64,000 nt of DNA, from assembly GCA_947179155.2 (NCBI GenBank), contig OX359275.1, forward strand, positions 3,474,001 to 3,538,000, read 5' to 3'. Origin of the DNA: Hedera helix (taxonomy: Eukaryota; Streptophyta; Magnoliopsida; Apiales; Araliaceae). Positions within the stretch are counted from its first letter, which is position 1. Every line of letters starts with the position of its first letter. The translations under genes and the position numbers were made by a program. The notes beneath the pieces were generated by a model that made no database searches, was not told the DNA's origin, and saw only the letters and a program-made list of their open reading frames with translations. This document shows positions 1-13,815 of this stretch, in pieces.

Positions 1-1368
1 TAATTTTAAAATATTTTTATACTTTTTGACCCAAATCGATTCGATCCGAGCTAGTAAAATTCAGCCAAACCGAGTCCCAAAAAACCAAAATTTTGGAAAA
101 ACAACACTGTGCCCCGGCACAATATTCAAGTATAAACATCGCGCTCCAACTCTGTGCAGCGTGCCCCGACTCGGTGTTCAAGCGTAAACATCGCGCCTTG
201 GCGTAGTCCAGGCAAAATGTTTTCTACCCTTTTTTCAGATTTTCTTCATTTGACACTTTTGATTCAATATTCAATAAAACATGTTATACACATCTAAATG
301 ACTCCAAATTTAATTTGTTATCTTCGTAACTTAATGTTATTCAATATTTCATGGATCGATCACATTTTTGAAAATATTTTTGACATAAAAATTAGGATAA
401 AAATTAAGATCGATCGATTAGGATTTTGAAAATGACATGTTTTACTATAAAGACCATAATATGCATATTTCATCACTTTTTTAAATATTCAAGTTGGGTT
501 ATTTTTATAACTTCTAGAGCTATCTTTCAAACCATAGAACTCACATAAATAACTTCCACAACTCATATCACACAACATTAAACCACACAACTTGTTAGAT
601 GTTTTTTTTTATCGAAAATCGTATATATGCAATTTTCTTGCTTTCATTCACATACCCAACATATTAAATCACATATTGAGCATGTTTAGCTATATATCTA
701 CATATATAATATAGATCTACCATCAAAGAGCTTTAAAATAGGTTTTGAGTCATATAAATACATTTTCTACTACCAAAATATATTTTCGACCATAGAAAAT
801 TCATATCACACTTGTACACACATAGATCTACATATAAGCTCCAACATAGATCCACCCTTATATTTTCGATCCCTTCATGGTTCCACAACACAAATTTCTC
901 CCACAACCAACCATGGCAAAAACTATATAGATCTATATACTACAATAAAAATGAAAAGAGTTAAGTAGAGAGTACTTTTAAACCTTCTAGATCTTGATGC
1001 TCTTTTTCTTTTCCTTCCAAAATATAATACAAAGCTAGATTTCATTCACTATAAATCCTTCAATCTACCCGAAAAATGGCTAGCGTTTTACCTCTCAAAT
1101 GCTCTCTCACAAAACTGTCAACTTTTCTCTACTAGGTGAACTCTCGAATGATCCAACTCTTGCAAGCTTTGGTGGATGTTCTTATTTATAGATGGACTCT
1201 ATCATTCAAATGTTATACATACACCTTATATATGTCTACATTCCTATTAACGCTAGCACAAACAAGATCCACTAAATAAGGAATTAGGTTGCATTGGGGG
1301 AGGGTTTCAAGAACTAGGATTTTTGTGGGAGTAAAATGAGGAGCTTGGAGAAATGTGTTAGTTCCCAG
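1..1368. other. AT-rich intergenic sequence, no gene seen
   Basis: I see no reading frame or RNA gene here. Positions 100-210 hold two diverged copies of a GC-richer phrase that includes 'aaacatcgcgc', probably repeat debris. The rest is AT-rich with many short runs. Confidence 0.5.
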
Positions 1369-3960
1369 AGGCACACAAGTGATCTAGAAAGGGGGGGGGG
1401 GGGTTGAATAGATCTTTTAAAAACTTTTTCCTTTAAGATTAAGTTCAAAGATTTATTACCAATTAATAAACTTAATTGAGATTTGTTTACACAACGGAAT
1501 ATTAGTTTGAAAAACTCCCCTTGAAGATTTCTAAAGCAACTTCAGTTAGTTAAGATGATATTGAAGAAAATCACTTGTTAAGTAAACCAATTAACAGTCA
1601 TATGTATATATATATATAAGACAAAATGTAAATGACTAAAAGTAAATGACACCTGAGAGTTTAAAGTGGTTCGGAGACTGAATAACTCCTACTCCACTCT
1701 TCTACTACACCGAGTAGGAAATCCACTAAGAATGGTTCATACGGAACCCTTCAAGCTCATTAGCCTGGAAGTTCTGGTTCACTAAGAACCCTTCAAACCC
1801 AGCAGGTTTGGTTAGTTTAGTCACAAAGACAAGGACATTACTGCCCTCTTCAAGTCTAGCAGACTTGGCTCCTTTAGTCACTATGACAAGGACAACTGCC
1901 CTCTTCAAGTCCAACAGACTTGGCTCCCTGATCGTTTGAAAGAGGTTGGAGTTGTGCTGCTAAGTAGAACATTTGTTCTTCTTCATCTTTAGGTACTTAG
2001 CAGCTGCTTGTGATCAATCTTTGAATGCTGCTGATATTTTTCGTTGATGTTCTTATTCTTTCTGTATTCAGCAACTACTCATGATCACCTATTGTGCTGG
2101 TAGGCTTTTGTACTTCAGCTCTTTTAGTACTTGATAACTTCTCGAGATGAACTCCTGAGATGACTATTATGCTCCTTTCTTTTGGTACTCAGTTGTTTCT
2201 TCTTATCATAGACAGATTATTACTTCTCGAGATGGGCTTCTGAGATGACTGTGAAGCTCCTTCCTTTAGGTGCTCAGTTGCTACCATGTATGTATCAAGT
2301 TGGCGTTTAAGCTTCTCTCTTCCATGTGCCTAGCAGCTCTAAACACTTCTCTTGTAATAGAGTTATTTATCTCTATGTCTCTCTCAATTCAGTGTTAGTG
2401 TTCTGATGGATCGTAGAGTCCTTCAGCATATATTTTCTGTTCCACTCTACGATCAGTTGTTTTCTACCATCATCTCTCTCGTATATTTATCAACAACAAC
2501 TTTTCTGTTTGTTATGTAAGCCTTTATATCTCTGAGCAAATTTTACCGTTGAAAGAAATCCCGTTGGTTTCCTTTGGCTTTGTGCAGGTCTTTAATATCT
2601 TCAATGTTGACTTTCTTGCCGCTTGTGTCAGTGCTTTTCCCTTTTCTGACATGCTCTGATATATTAACCTGTAGCTCAGCTTTCTCTGAATTTATAGCCG
2701 TTGCACACCCAGATTTGTTCAGTAAGGATTATTATTTCCTTTGTTAATTAACCTTCTGATTCATCAATAAATACCTTCCTTGACTTTTAGAACCAACTGT
2801 TCTGATGCATTCAGAGATGTCCCATTTCTGACTTTATTCACCATCTTCCTGAGCAGTGGGTTCTGACTTGTAGTCGTTTAGGTACAAAGTCTTCTGTGAC
2901 TCTGACATGCATCTTATTTCTCAAGAGCACTTACTCTTTCTTGAATCTGGGTGGGGAGTTTTCTCTTTTCTCTCATTCTATATTGCAGTTATGATTCTTT
3001 GCTGCTTATTGATATCGTAGAGTGATAGTCTGCTTATTTGGACTCTACGAATTCATCTCCACTCGTCATTTGAAGTATGTCGAGTAAATGGTGGAGATGG
3101 AGCGTACTTCTCTTTTACTCTGCGATCTTGCTTTTGTGATCAGATCGTAGAGTTTGTCTGCAGTGCTTTGCTTTATGATTTCGTTCTACGATCTTGTCCT
3201 TTTGTTCAAATCGTAGAGTTTGTGAACTGTCGTGCTTCTTAGTGTAATCGTTGAGTTGTAGTCTTTGTTGCTTCATCCTTTATACTCAACGATTGTTCCA
3301 TGTGTATGGTAATCTTCTGCATTGCCTTGCCATTCTGTTCCACTCTACGACTTCTTCTATCTGTGCAAAATTCAGTTGTATGTAGTCGCTCTTCAAGTTT
3401 TACTCTACGATCTTGCAAGAGCATGTGTATCGTAGAGTACATTTCTTCTCTGGTTCAACGTTATCTGCAGGCCAGCTTGGCTGTCTGTTCGACGATCATA
3501 GAGTTCAGCTCTACGATTAGTACATGATCAGTTATTTGATTTTGTATGAATATTCTGTAGACTTCTTGCACGTCTGACTTTCTTTGATGATCGTAGAGTC
3601 GACTGGGCTGAGAGTCTTATCTTTCACTCTACGATCATGCCGAATCGTTGAGTCTCCTTCGCTTGAAATCGTAGAGTCCACTCTACGATTCTATAGACTG
3701 ATCAACCTAACATATTTGATCTTTTCTAACTAAGTCCTTTCTTACATTATTACATCATTACACATTGAAAGGACCTTTACAGACTCTGACATGCACAAAT
3801 TCAACACTGATTCATTCTTATGGAACTCTGCTTATATCATACAACGTTTATGCAGAGTGACTTCTATTGAAAGATCAACCTAACATTTCTGATCTTTAAA
3901 AACTAAGTCCTTTGTACACATGTATCTAAAAAAGGACTTTACAACAATCTAACCAGATAA
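1369..3960. repeat. Dispersed repeat, copy 1 (poly-G start, array of inverted short motifs)
   Basis: This copy starts with 'agaggcacacaagtgatcta', followed by a run of G and 'ttgaatagatctttt'. A second diverged copy at 11889-13390 has the same order of blocks: poly-G, an 'acggaatat'-like block, 'cggagactgaataactc', then several 'ccttcaagtc..actt' units, and a 3' part with 'gatcaacctaaca..tttgatctttt..actaagtcctt'. The 3' half carries about 20 short motifs, 'atcgtagagt' and its complement 'actctacgat', between 2408 and 3690. No coding sequence is recognisable. It may be an LTR or non-autonomous retroelement (the 'cctactccac' block recalls SIRE-like LTRs), but I found no TSD or terminal repeats, and both ends are approximate. 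Confidence 0.6.
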
Positions 3961-5839
3961 CTTTCATTCTCTTTAATAAGCAGCAGATAGTTTATAACAA
4001 GATCATATTCGTGCTATACAAGTGTGCACATCACAGTATTTGAAATAGATAATATATATTATACACCCACAACAATGTAAGCACATAATTAGATTAACAT
4101 ATAATTACATTTAGAACATCTACGCACTTTTTCAGATACACATTATATATCAATCATGACAATTAACCATGTAAGCACATAAACACTTTCAGAGTATGTA
4201 AACACATAATCAATTAAGCACATAAACACATTAACACATATGCACTTTGTCATATACACATTGACAATCAATCAAGTAAGCACATTTACCACAATCCTTT
4301 TTGCACAACAATCATCATCATCAAACCAAACAACCTTCAACAAAATGCACCCCAAGTGGGCCCCCCTTCAATGTGCCAGCCAAAGGGCCATTTTCTAGCT
4401 ATGTTTGCTTTAATTTTTATTGCTTAATTGATCATATATATATATACATAGACATATATACACCAACACATGAACATTTGGGGTCACTATTTGGATACTT
4501 GCATTATTTTATTTGGGCTTGTATGTTTATTTACTTTGTGTGGGCTCAAATATTAATTCTCATTTTGGCTACCAACATCAATTAATTTGGACTAATATTA
4601 CCAACTTGTAACGCTAACATTTAATTACGTGTTGGGCTAGGTTACAATATTTCCTTGGGCTTTCCTTAAATTCTTATGGACCAACACATTAAATGTCACA
4701 CTTGGTTTAATTAAATAATCTAATTAGACTTGCTTTAGATAAAAAAAATATTTAGACTACCATAAATTGGTTTAACTATAAACCCTAGAACACACAATGA
4801 CTTGGGCTTGTTTAATTAATTCTTCCATTCTTTATTTCTTCTTACTTATCAAATTTTAAAAATAAAAAATTATACACATATATGTATCTACACCTTCAAT
4901 CACACAAGAGTACACTTTATGTACACAAAATTTACTTTATTGATAGCTAGTTATTAATTCTAATTACAATGTAATCTAAAATTCATGGTCATTACAAACG
5001 TGGCCTACACGCGCGTCGCGGTAGCCATGTGTGTGCACCGGTGCGACTGTTGTAGCTCGCGTGCGGCGCACACGCTGTTCTTTTCACCCGACCAGCACGA
5101 CTAGCAGTTCTTTTCGCCCGACCCACGGTTCCAACCCATTTACTTGTTTGACCCACCCGGATTTTTTTTAATTTCATAATTTTTTTAATTTTAAATTTTT
5201 TATATATAAAATGATTTATAAATACTAACTAAAATTATTAAATTCTTAAATTTTATAGAAATTAATTATTGACATAAAATTAATGTTTCCACTAAAATTA
5301 ATATATTTGAATAATTTAGTTAATTTTCAATTTAATTAGGTAATGATTAATTAATTGTGATAAGTAGAATAATTATCAAAAAAATCCTTGAAAATTATAG
5401 TTACTTATTTTCATGTTAAGCTATGTTATAAAATTTCGGGATTGGTTTTTATGTGTTAGCATGCTTGATGTATTAATTGAGTTACATTGCCTATATTTTA
5501 TTCCTTTTGTTCATATTTTTAGAAATATTAATTGTTGGTGCTTGGAATTAAATTAGCGTGCTATAATTACACATCTACCCTTGTTCTTAGTGAGAGTAAT
5601 TTAGGTGGTAGTAATTTAATTAAATTATTCCTTAAATTACATGTCTTATGAGTGAAAAATTAAATTTAATTAATTAGGCATTTATAGGGATTGTGATTCC
5701 TATGCATGGTCAAGTCTCTCTTCTGTATTTATGTCCTATTATTTTTATGTTAATTTGATTTACGCTACTAAGATATTTGCTATGCTGTGGTGAACTATGA
5801 GTAGCTTTACAAAAAAATTCAAAACATATATGGCTTCGA
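3961..5839. other. Intergenic or retroelement leader, no gene seen
   Basis: AT-rich sequence with a short (TA)n tract near 4435 and a GC-rich island at 4995-5165 containing 'cacgcgcgtcgcgg' and 'ttcacccgaccagc'. The stretch from about 5400 to 5839 may be the untranslated leader of the copia element that follows, because that element's gag begins directly after it. I found no 5' LTR and no TGGTATCAGAGC-type primer site. Confidence 0.4.
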
Positions 5840-6634
5840 AACACATTATTGCATATCTTAATTAGGGAAACAGATTAGAAGGGGATAACTATGACGTATG
5901 GCATTGAAAAAATATAATGGTCTTGGAGGAGCAAAAGGTTGAAGAAACCCTACTATCCAAGATGACAAAACTATATAGTGAAAATGCAAAGCATTCGATC
6001 GGGGGTGCAACCCTCAAAAGTTGGCCCAAAAAAGATCACATCGCTCGCATAACGTTGCTGAGCTGCATGAACAATGACTTTCTGTTTAAGTACGAGCAAT
6101 ACTCAATGGCGCATGAAATGTGGGAAACTTTCAAAAAAATAAATTAGCGGCATCTCGTTGACAAGGTTGAGAGAGTTGGCCATTAGATTCAATGGGTATA
6201 GAAAACATGATAACCACACCATGAAACAACACCTTCGAATCATGGCCAATATGATCCAGAAATTGAAATTCGGTGGGACTCAATTGTCAGACAAGTAGCA
6301 GATTTCAACGGTGGTTCTCTTTTTTCCCAACAGTTGGGAACAAATGCGGGTCAACACGACCCATAACGAGAATATCATTAACATAACGAGAATATCAGAA
6401 ACTTTAATGATATTCGTCATTACTTGGAGCTAGAGGTTAAGCGTCTTGATGTTGCCAAGACCTCCGGGGCATATGTAGCTAAATCAAGCTCTCATAGAGG
6501 GTCCAAGCCTAAGGGAAAGAAACATGTTAATCCTACTATGCCTAAAGGGGCTATGAGTGATGGTGTCGGCAAGCGAAAAAGAGACAAATGAGGCTTTAAT
6601 AAAAAGGACAAGGCCAAGATGACATGCTACAATT
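5840..6634 (+). pseudogene. copia gag pseudogene (5' part, up to the split zinc knuckle)
   Basis: Capsid-type Gag of a copia element. The first ATG gives MASKH, but stops follow soon. An open part at 5917-6147 shows the family pattern of a Lys/Glu-rich segment, then 'ARITLLSCMNNDF' and 'AHEMWETF', which match the UBN2-type Gag core. Further stops break the frame up to 6600. The last bases encode 'MTCYNC', the start of a CCHC knuckle, and the sequence is cut at 6639 by the solo LTR. The second half of the knuckle resumes at 8695 (GHFTRKC). It cannot make a functional Gag. Confidence 0.75.
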
Positions 6635-6639
6635 GTGAC

Positions 6640-8694
6640 TGTAATGCGCCGAAATCCCAACCTTCTTTAATTTTATCTAATTATATCTGGATGACATAAT
6701 CATTAACTTTAAACCACAATAACTGGAATCTCGTGCGTTAAAACTTAACCTTTAATTTTTGAAACCATTTAGTTGACCATAATGCGGTCCATATTTTTTT
6801 TTATCTTACATTCCTTACCTATCTCAGGATCGCAATGCTCACTTAACATTCATTAGCACTTAAGTCAAACATTTAAAATTTGTAACCTAGTCTATTACCA
6901 TTTCATAATCATATATATTTTATGATTTACATAACCTGTAAATAAAATTCGCCATTATTATATCCATATATGGTCTTGTTACCTTATCCTTGTTTCTGTA
7001 CCTGATCCTGTACACATACACCTGATTTCATACATCTCTATCATCCATATCCGGTTTCATACATCTGTACCATATATGCGAGTTCTATTATATACATACA
7101 CATTTAGTTATATGGATTTACAAACCATATTTCTCTTCCTACAATCTTGGTTTAATATTTACTACCTTACATGAGCTTTACACATTACATATAACAATTT
7201 CTTTCATGTTTCTCCATGTATTAACATTCTTTACCTTAGCTTCATCGGAATCTTCGGCCTTCTCGTACTTTACCTAAAATGTGAGTTTTTAGCAAGAGTG
7301 AATATAAAGCTCAGCAAGTTCATATTATTTGAATGCAAGTTTTCTATCCTTAACCCTTGTTTACTTACTTTTTATGTGATTTAAACATTTTGTACAAGCA
7401 ACGTGTTATAAATCTTTGATATGTGAGCTATTGCTTCTTATTTCGGCATAACTTGAAAAACGAAATGCTTATTCGCGATATATTTCGAATCATGGTTTAT
7501 TATATCAAACCAAGTTGTCTTGGGGCGATCCTGACATGTTAAGTAAACTGAGATGAACAAGTATGTATCATTGTTCGTAATTAGTCCAGTGTATTAGTAT
7601 GTTATGCATAACATAGGATGTTGTTAGGTTGATCCCCTTTCTATATCCACTGTAAAAGGTTTTAAGTCGAAAGACAAAGAACAGTTCAAGGTCTAACCAC
7701 CACTCAGTCTTACTATGTTAAGAACATTTGTTATATCAATTATTGGGCCATGAATCCTTACAATCCATATCAGTGTGAGTTCACTTATATGCTATGTGTT
7801 TAAGACTTGCTGAGCATCTTAGCTCACTTTTGCATAAACTTAAATTGTAGACAAACTCGAGAGCTTCGGCTCAAAGAAGAAAGGAAAGAAGAAATGCGTA
7901 GACTAGTTTATTGCTTTTCTTAACTTTTCTTAATTGTAGTCATAATGACATTTTGTAATAAGAACAAGTTTCACACATGTAACCGAATATTATATAAATA
8001 TTATCAGATTTTATCACATTCTATTGTTATGTCTTTACTTTGATTAAACTTAGAAATATTTAAAACTTAACATAGTATTAATAATGATCTATTTATCTGA
8101 ATGAGGATCGGTAAATAACTTGTGAATACTGTACATCCAAGACAGGACTAAGCGATGTTGACTGGTCAAATCCATCGTTAAGGTTCCTCGGACCCAGGTA
8201 TAACTCGTTATTACTATTCTGAATGTCGGATAAGTAGGATTATTAATATGAAGAGATATCACTATAAACAAATATGTTTCGAATGAGGGTTTCAACTAGT
8301 TAGGTAATGTTCTGTACGGAAAGAGAATTTTGCATCGGACATAGATACAACCATTTGTCACGGATAAATATGCAAACATTTATCACGGGTGAAGATGTAA
8401 ACATTCACCGCGAGATTCTCTGTTCCCAAGAGTTGTCCTAATGATTTAATGCCGTGAATGTTGGAACATGTAAAGTTATAGAATATCTAAATATTAAGGA
8501 TAAAATATTACGATTGAGTATTAAGTCTCTTGTATCGATTGCAAGGACTTGATATATATTAATGAAAGATCTTTGGGAATTAAGATGAGAACTTTGTTTA
8601 TGAACAAAGAAAATCATTCATAAACCTAATGATTTAGCATTTATAGTGAGTACCAAGTCAGCTATAGTAAGTATAGTGATTTGGGGGCATCACA
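6640..8694 (+). mobile_element. Solo LTR of a Ty3/gypsy (Tekay-like) element, TSD GTGAC
   Basis: A 2055-bp segment starts TGTAATGCGCCGAAATCCC and ends TTTGGGGGCATCACA. It is flanked by the direct repeat GTGAC (6635-6639 and 8695-8699). The ends closely match those of the full element at 44007-54841 (TGTAAGACCCCGAAT.. and ..TTTGGGGGCGTCACA), so it is a relative of that family. No internal gag-pol is present, which fits unequal recombination between two LTRs. The orientation is plus. It splits the copia Gag zinc knuckle, so it is younger than the copia element. Confidence 0.9.
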
Positions 8695-10350
8695 GTGACA
8701 AGGAGGGACACTTCACTCGTAAATGCACTGAGCCAAAGAAGATAATTCCTAGTCCTAATCTATCTATATACTTATTATCAAGTACTGCTTTGGTTACTTA
8801 TTCTCTCCATATGAAGATCGTAGACTCCAGAGCAATGGATCACATTGCTAGAGATCAGAGTGAATTTATGGAATACCACCGTATTTCGGCTTACAGAAGA
8901 GTATACATAGGAAATGATTTTATTGTGGACGTGCTAGACAATGACATTTACAAACTGAAAATGAGAGGATGCTCTGCATAGACCCTATATGATGTACTTT
9001 ATGCGCCGGATGTCCGACATAATTTATTTTTTGTTTTATCAATACTTCGTTTAGGATATTCTGTTAGTTTCGAGAACAATGATGTAATAATTTCATGCGT
9101 GATTAATATTTTTGGATATGATTTTATTCAAAATGGTTTTATAGTTTTGGATACTATTAATTCTAGCATTAATGATTATTTTTCCTTACTTGTTGAAAAT
9201 GATAATGATAGTTCAATGAAATGACATGCTAGAATAGACCATATTGGACAGGATAGAATGACCAGGTTGGCACGAGAAAGTTTTTTAGGCCCACTCGCTA
9301 AAGTTAATTTACCCACTTGTGAACAATATTTTGCAAGAAAATCAATTATAAAATCATTTGGAAAAGCCACTAGGGCAGAAATACCCTTACAACTTATTCA
9401 CCCAGACATCTATGGCCATATGAATGTGAAACAATGTATGGGCTTTCCTACTTTCTTACAATGATAAATGATTATACGTGTTTCGAATACACCTTCTTGA
9501 TCTTTCATAAGTATGAGGCATCAGAATGCTTTAAACATTATTTGATTGAGGTCGAGAAACAGTTAGATAAAAGTGTTAAGGCACTTCGACCTAACCGAGG
9601 CCGCGAGTATCTGTCTGATCAGTTCAATGAACTATATGAAGAAAAAAGGATAATTAGGCAAATAATAATCCTTAAAACTCTGTAACAAAATGGTGTGGTG
9701 GAGAGAAAGAACCAGACATTACTAGACATGGTTAGGTCTACGATGGCATAGGCCAATTTGTTTATCTCCTATTGGAGTGATACATTATTAACTGTGACGT
9801 ATATACTTAATCGCGTTCCTTCAAAATTGGTTCAATCCACCCTATACGAAATGTGGACTGGCAGAAAGCCCGATTTGAGAAATATACGGCCTTGGGGTCA
9901 GTAGCTTACGTGTACAACACTTCTCATCAATATGGAAAGTTGGGATCGAGGGGTAAGAAGTGTATTTTTATAAGATATTCTGAACACTCCAAAGGTTATA
10001 TATTCGTTGGAGAGCTACCTGATAGGACTCTATCCAAAATAGAATCATGAGATGCTAATTTTCTTGAGATGGATTTCTTTAACAGAGGTGATGTGAGCAA
10101 AGAGATGAATCTTTATGAGATGGAGGAAGATTTGGACACCACATCTCGTACAATAAAGCCCGATAATGCTATTCCTCAAGCTCCTGTAGATAGTGGGAGT
10201 GACATGCCTTCGAGCAGTTCTCTTCCATCGAATAAGGAATTTCATGTTCCTCAAATGCATAGAAGTCAAAGAGGTAACATTCTACGTCGTCTCTTTGAGA
10301 TTGAGGGGAATGCCTTTCTGGCCAATGTGCAAGATGATGCGGAACCTTAA
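8695..10350 (+). pseudogene. copia protease-integrase pseudogene
   Basis: Begins with the second half of the Gag zinc knuckle (GHFTRKC, about 8706). Next is a protease remnant in which the catalytic Asp-Ser-Gly-Ala motif has become DSRAM (near 8825). Then follow the GAG-pre-integrase and integrase core: 'ARIDHIG' near 9230, 'CEQYFARKSI', 'VKALRPNRGREYLSDQF' with the second catalytic Asp changed to Asn in 'RPNRG' (expected RSDRG), and 'NGVVERKNQTLLDM' near 9690 with the Glu kept. Stops and frameshifts occur at 9222, 9463, 9683 and 10048. Nonfunctional. Confidence 0.75.
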
Positions 10351-11062
10351 TCTTAACGAGATGCTCTATCATCTGTTGCAAGTGATAAGTGGATCATTGC
10401 AATGGAAGATAAAATAGAGTCCATAAAGATTAATCAAGTCTGGGACTTGATTGACCTTCCATTAAGGTGAAAGGCTATTGGGAACAAGTGAGTTCTTAAA
10501 GTCAAGCATAAGGCGAATGGTTCTATTGATAGGTACAAAGCTCGTCTATTAGTCAAGGACTACACCCAACAAAAAAAAATTGATTACGAGAAAACCTTCT
10601 CACCAATTGTGAGGTTTGCCTCAATTCGCCCCATCCTAGCAATTGTCGCGCATTTGGATATGAAGTTATATCAAATGGACGTTAAGACAAATTTTTTCAA
10701 TGGAGATTTAGTTGAGTAAATATACATGGATCAACAAGTGGGTTTTATCGTAGAAAGATAAAAGCGCAAAGTGTACAAGCTCAAACGTTCTATCTATGGT
10801 TTAAAACAGTCATCCAGGCAATGGTATCTGAGATTCTATCGAGCCGTTATTAGTGATGGGTTTATGATGATCGAGAAAGACCATTGTGTGTATATCAAAT
10901 TGTTCAAAGATAAATTTCTTATCTTGTCAATGTATGTCAATGACATTCTGTTAGCTGGGAATGATAAGAAAGTGATTGTCACCATCAAAGGGTGGTTATC
11001 CTCTAACTTTGAGATAAAGGATGTGGGTGAAAGTAGTATGCCTTCAAGTCAATCACATGTGA
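10350..11062 (+). pseudogene. copia reverse transcriptase pseudogene (N-terminal part)
   Basis: Contains 'KHKANGSIDRYKARLLVKDY', 'FSPIVRFASIRPILAI' and the first palm motif region 'YQMDVKTNFFNGDL', in which the usual 'KTAFLNG' is altered. The catalytic box usually read YVDD is 'YVNDILLAGND' here (about 10930-10960), so the first catalytic Asp of the pair is Asn. Stops at 10468, 10717 and 10758 break the frame. The reading frame is cut after 'EIKDVGESS' (about 11035) by the nested LTR, and RNase H resumes near 14395. Confidence 0.75.
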
Positions 11063-11888
11063 TGTGATAATATATATTTTATAATTTTATTCATTTATTA
11101 ATAAAAAAATTTATTTTATTTAAAGACATTTATTTGTCCATGTTTAATTAGTAGAATTAATTAATGCGATATACCCATAGTTTTGGAAAAATTCTTTTAA
11201 AACCATGATGATGATCATGCTAATAAGATCTAAATTTAAGATAGCTAAAAAATAAAATATTTTTAATCATAGGATCACTAATGTGGTGTTAGTAGATTCA
11301 GATAAATTAGTATATACTATGTTTGCTCTTTTGAAGATGATGATTGATCTCATAATTATTTGTGTAGAGACATTAAAGCAAGAATATAGGTGCTTATTGG
11401 GGAATAAATTCACTAAACGTGACTCGCTTAAAGGAACACCTAATGGAGTTTTACATGTCTGTTAATAGGAGTTCCTATAGTGATAATAGTACAAGTGATT
11501 CTTAGACTTGAGATCATTATAGTATCTTGTATATTTTGAGTTATACTTTGTCATATTCCTTAAGAGTTTTTGGGTATAATAAAGGGTATGATCGGGTATA
11601 ATAAAGTATATACGGAGGCAGGTGAATGATCAATAAATGATCTACCACTTTTAGTAAAGGGGGAGAATGTCCTATATGATTTGATAAATGATAACTCAAA
11701 AATCCTTGGCTAAGGTAGAATGAAAATTAGAAATGAGTTTCTAATCTACATTAATCAAAGTTGTGCATTTGAGAATTGAAATGCATATGATCAAATAAAT
11801 AAGACATAACATAAATTTCATGTCTTATAGTTGATTGTGACATTTGTATATGGTAGAAGGATTGAATTGTACGGTAACTTGTAGTATC

Positions 11889-13390
11889 TTAGAGGCACAA
11901 AAAAGATTTAGACAGGGGGGTTGAATAGGTCTTTTCAAAAAAAATTGGTTTTATAAAGTTTAATGTTAACTACTAATTTGTAAAACAAAGTCAATTATGC
12001 ACAGCAGAATATACTTTTAAAATTCCCTTTAGATATAAGGTTTTATCAAATATTATTCTAAGATTTGTAACTTAAAAATACGAAGCACACACAATCAAAA
12101 ATAAATATAAGGAATAAAATAAATGCACAAAGTAAAAATGAGACAACAAATTTCAAGTGATTCGGAGACGTAATAACTCATACTCTACTCTTCCACTCCA
12201 CCCACTAAGGATATTGATCATAGAGATTAGCTACAACTGAAGCACTAAGGTTCCTTCAAGTCACTTAGTCTCGGTATACAAGGACACTTAGTCCAGATCA
12301 CTGAGATCTCTTTAAGTCACTTAGACTTAAAAAGTTAAGGACACTTAGTCCAGATCGTTTATATCTCTTCAAGTCACTTAGACTTGGAATGAAGTCACTA
12401 AGACAACAAGATGTAGTTGATTAAAAGTTGTGAGTTGCTCTTAAGTTTACAATACGATCGTCTTCTCAAGTACTTAGCAGCTTGAATGAATTGCTTGATC
12501 TTTTGTAGAGTGGCTTTCAAAGTTTTGCAGAATTTTAACTTTTTGATATGTGTCTAGTTTCAATGTTTGAATTATGCTTTTCCTTATATATATTTCTTGA
12601 AATCTTCCCGTTGCAAAATAGTCGTTACTCATTAAATGACTTGATTCTTGATATCTTTGCTATGGGCATTTTGGTGTTAAACAAGACGACTTTCTGACGT
12701 GTTAGCTTATCAGAGTTTCAAATATAGTAATTTTTGATTGACTTTTCAACTTCACATGAGCCAGTAGATTCATGCAATTCTAATTTTTATATTTTAACCT
12801 TAACTTGGAAAGATTGCATCGGGCTCTTCAATCTGAGACATGTCCATTGTCAGTAATCTGACAGCTTTCTCTCTACAAAATGAATTAATCTTATTATAGA
12901 GATTTGTAATACGTTTATAGCTTTAATATGATTAATGTTCTTATACGATCTTTCTTTTTCTATACGATTATGTCTTCACAATACAAACTGCATCTTTCTA
13001 TGCGATCTTGACATCACTATGTGAATTGGGTTTACAGTACGATTATGTTGTAGCAATACTATCTGAGTCTTGCAATACAATTCAGCTTCTATTATGCGAT
13101 CTTGAATTTGCAATATGATTCTGAGTTGGCTCCATGATCTGGTCTTCTTTCAATACGATTTGTTGTTGCTATACGATCTTCTTAAATCATATACTCTATA
13201 CAACAGTTTTTCTCAAAAGATCAACCTGACAAGTTTGATCTTTTCTAAACTAAGTTCTTTTACAATACGAATCAAGTAAGGACTTTACAATAGCTATTTT
13301 TACAAATATACATTAATCAATCATAATCATGTCATCATCAACTTTAATCATGCAGACACTAACATAACTATTTATTTAATAGGTTATTTA
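11889..13390. repeat. Dispersed repeat, copy 2 (nested in the copia LTR)
   Basis: Shares its block order with the copy at 1369-3960: 'agaggcaca', poly-G, 'ttgaatagg', 'cggagacgtaataactc', 'ccactcca', repeated 'ttcaagtcacttag' units, and a 3' block 'gatcaacctgaca..tttgatctttt'. Its 3' half has its own inverted short-motif array between about 12450 and 13180 ('caatacgatt', 'tatacgatctt', 'tatgcgatctt'), different from the 'atcgtagagt' motif of copy 1. No coding sequence is seen. The ends are estimated from where the similarity stops. Confidence 0.6.
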
Positions 13391-13774
13391 TGATTGAACG
13401 TTGATTTAATATTATCCAGATAGTCATGATATGATGAAAGGTGGCACTCATAATGTAGATTGAATATATTTATTTATTTTGAATTAAAGAAGTTTAATTC
13501 GTAATAAATAATATTAGAATGGTTCTAATTTATTTATTCTACTACCGGTATAATATTAAATCTAAAGGGTCACACCATAAAAGAGAAATATTTATTTTAA
13601 AAGTAATTGGTTTAATAATAATAAATTAAGTATATTTAATTTATACCATGGTGGAATAAATTAAATAACTTAATATTTATCATTATGTATTTAAAAAAAA
13701 CTAATTATAAATTAATAATATGAGTCTTATTATTATTATAATAATAAATAATATAGTTCCTAAATAGTTTTGAA

Positions 13775-13814
<40 letters not shown>
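13775..13814. repeat. (ATT)n microsatellite
   Basis: Uninterrupted ATT trinucleotide run of about 13 units inside the copia-type LTR. Confidence 0.95.

Positions 13815-13815
<1 letters not shown>

Noticed and set aside
4992..5177. Arg-rich 61-codon ORF
   Set aside because: It arises from a short GC-rich island, has no relative in the window and no promoter or domain support.
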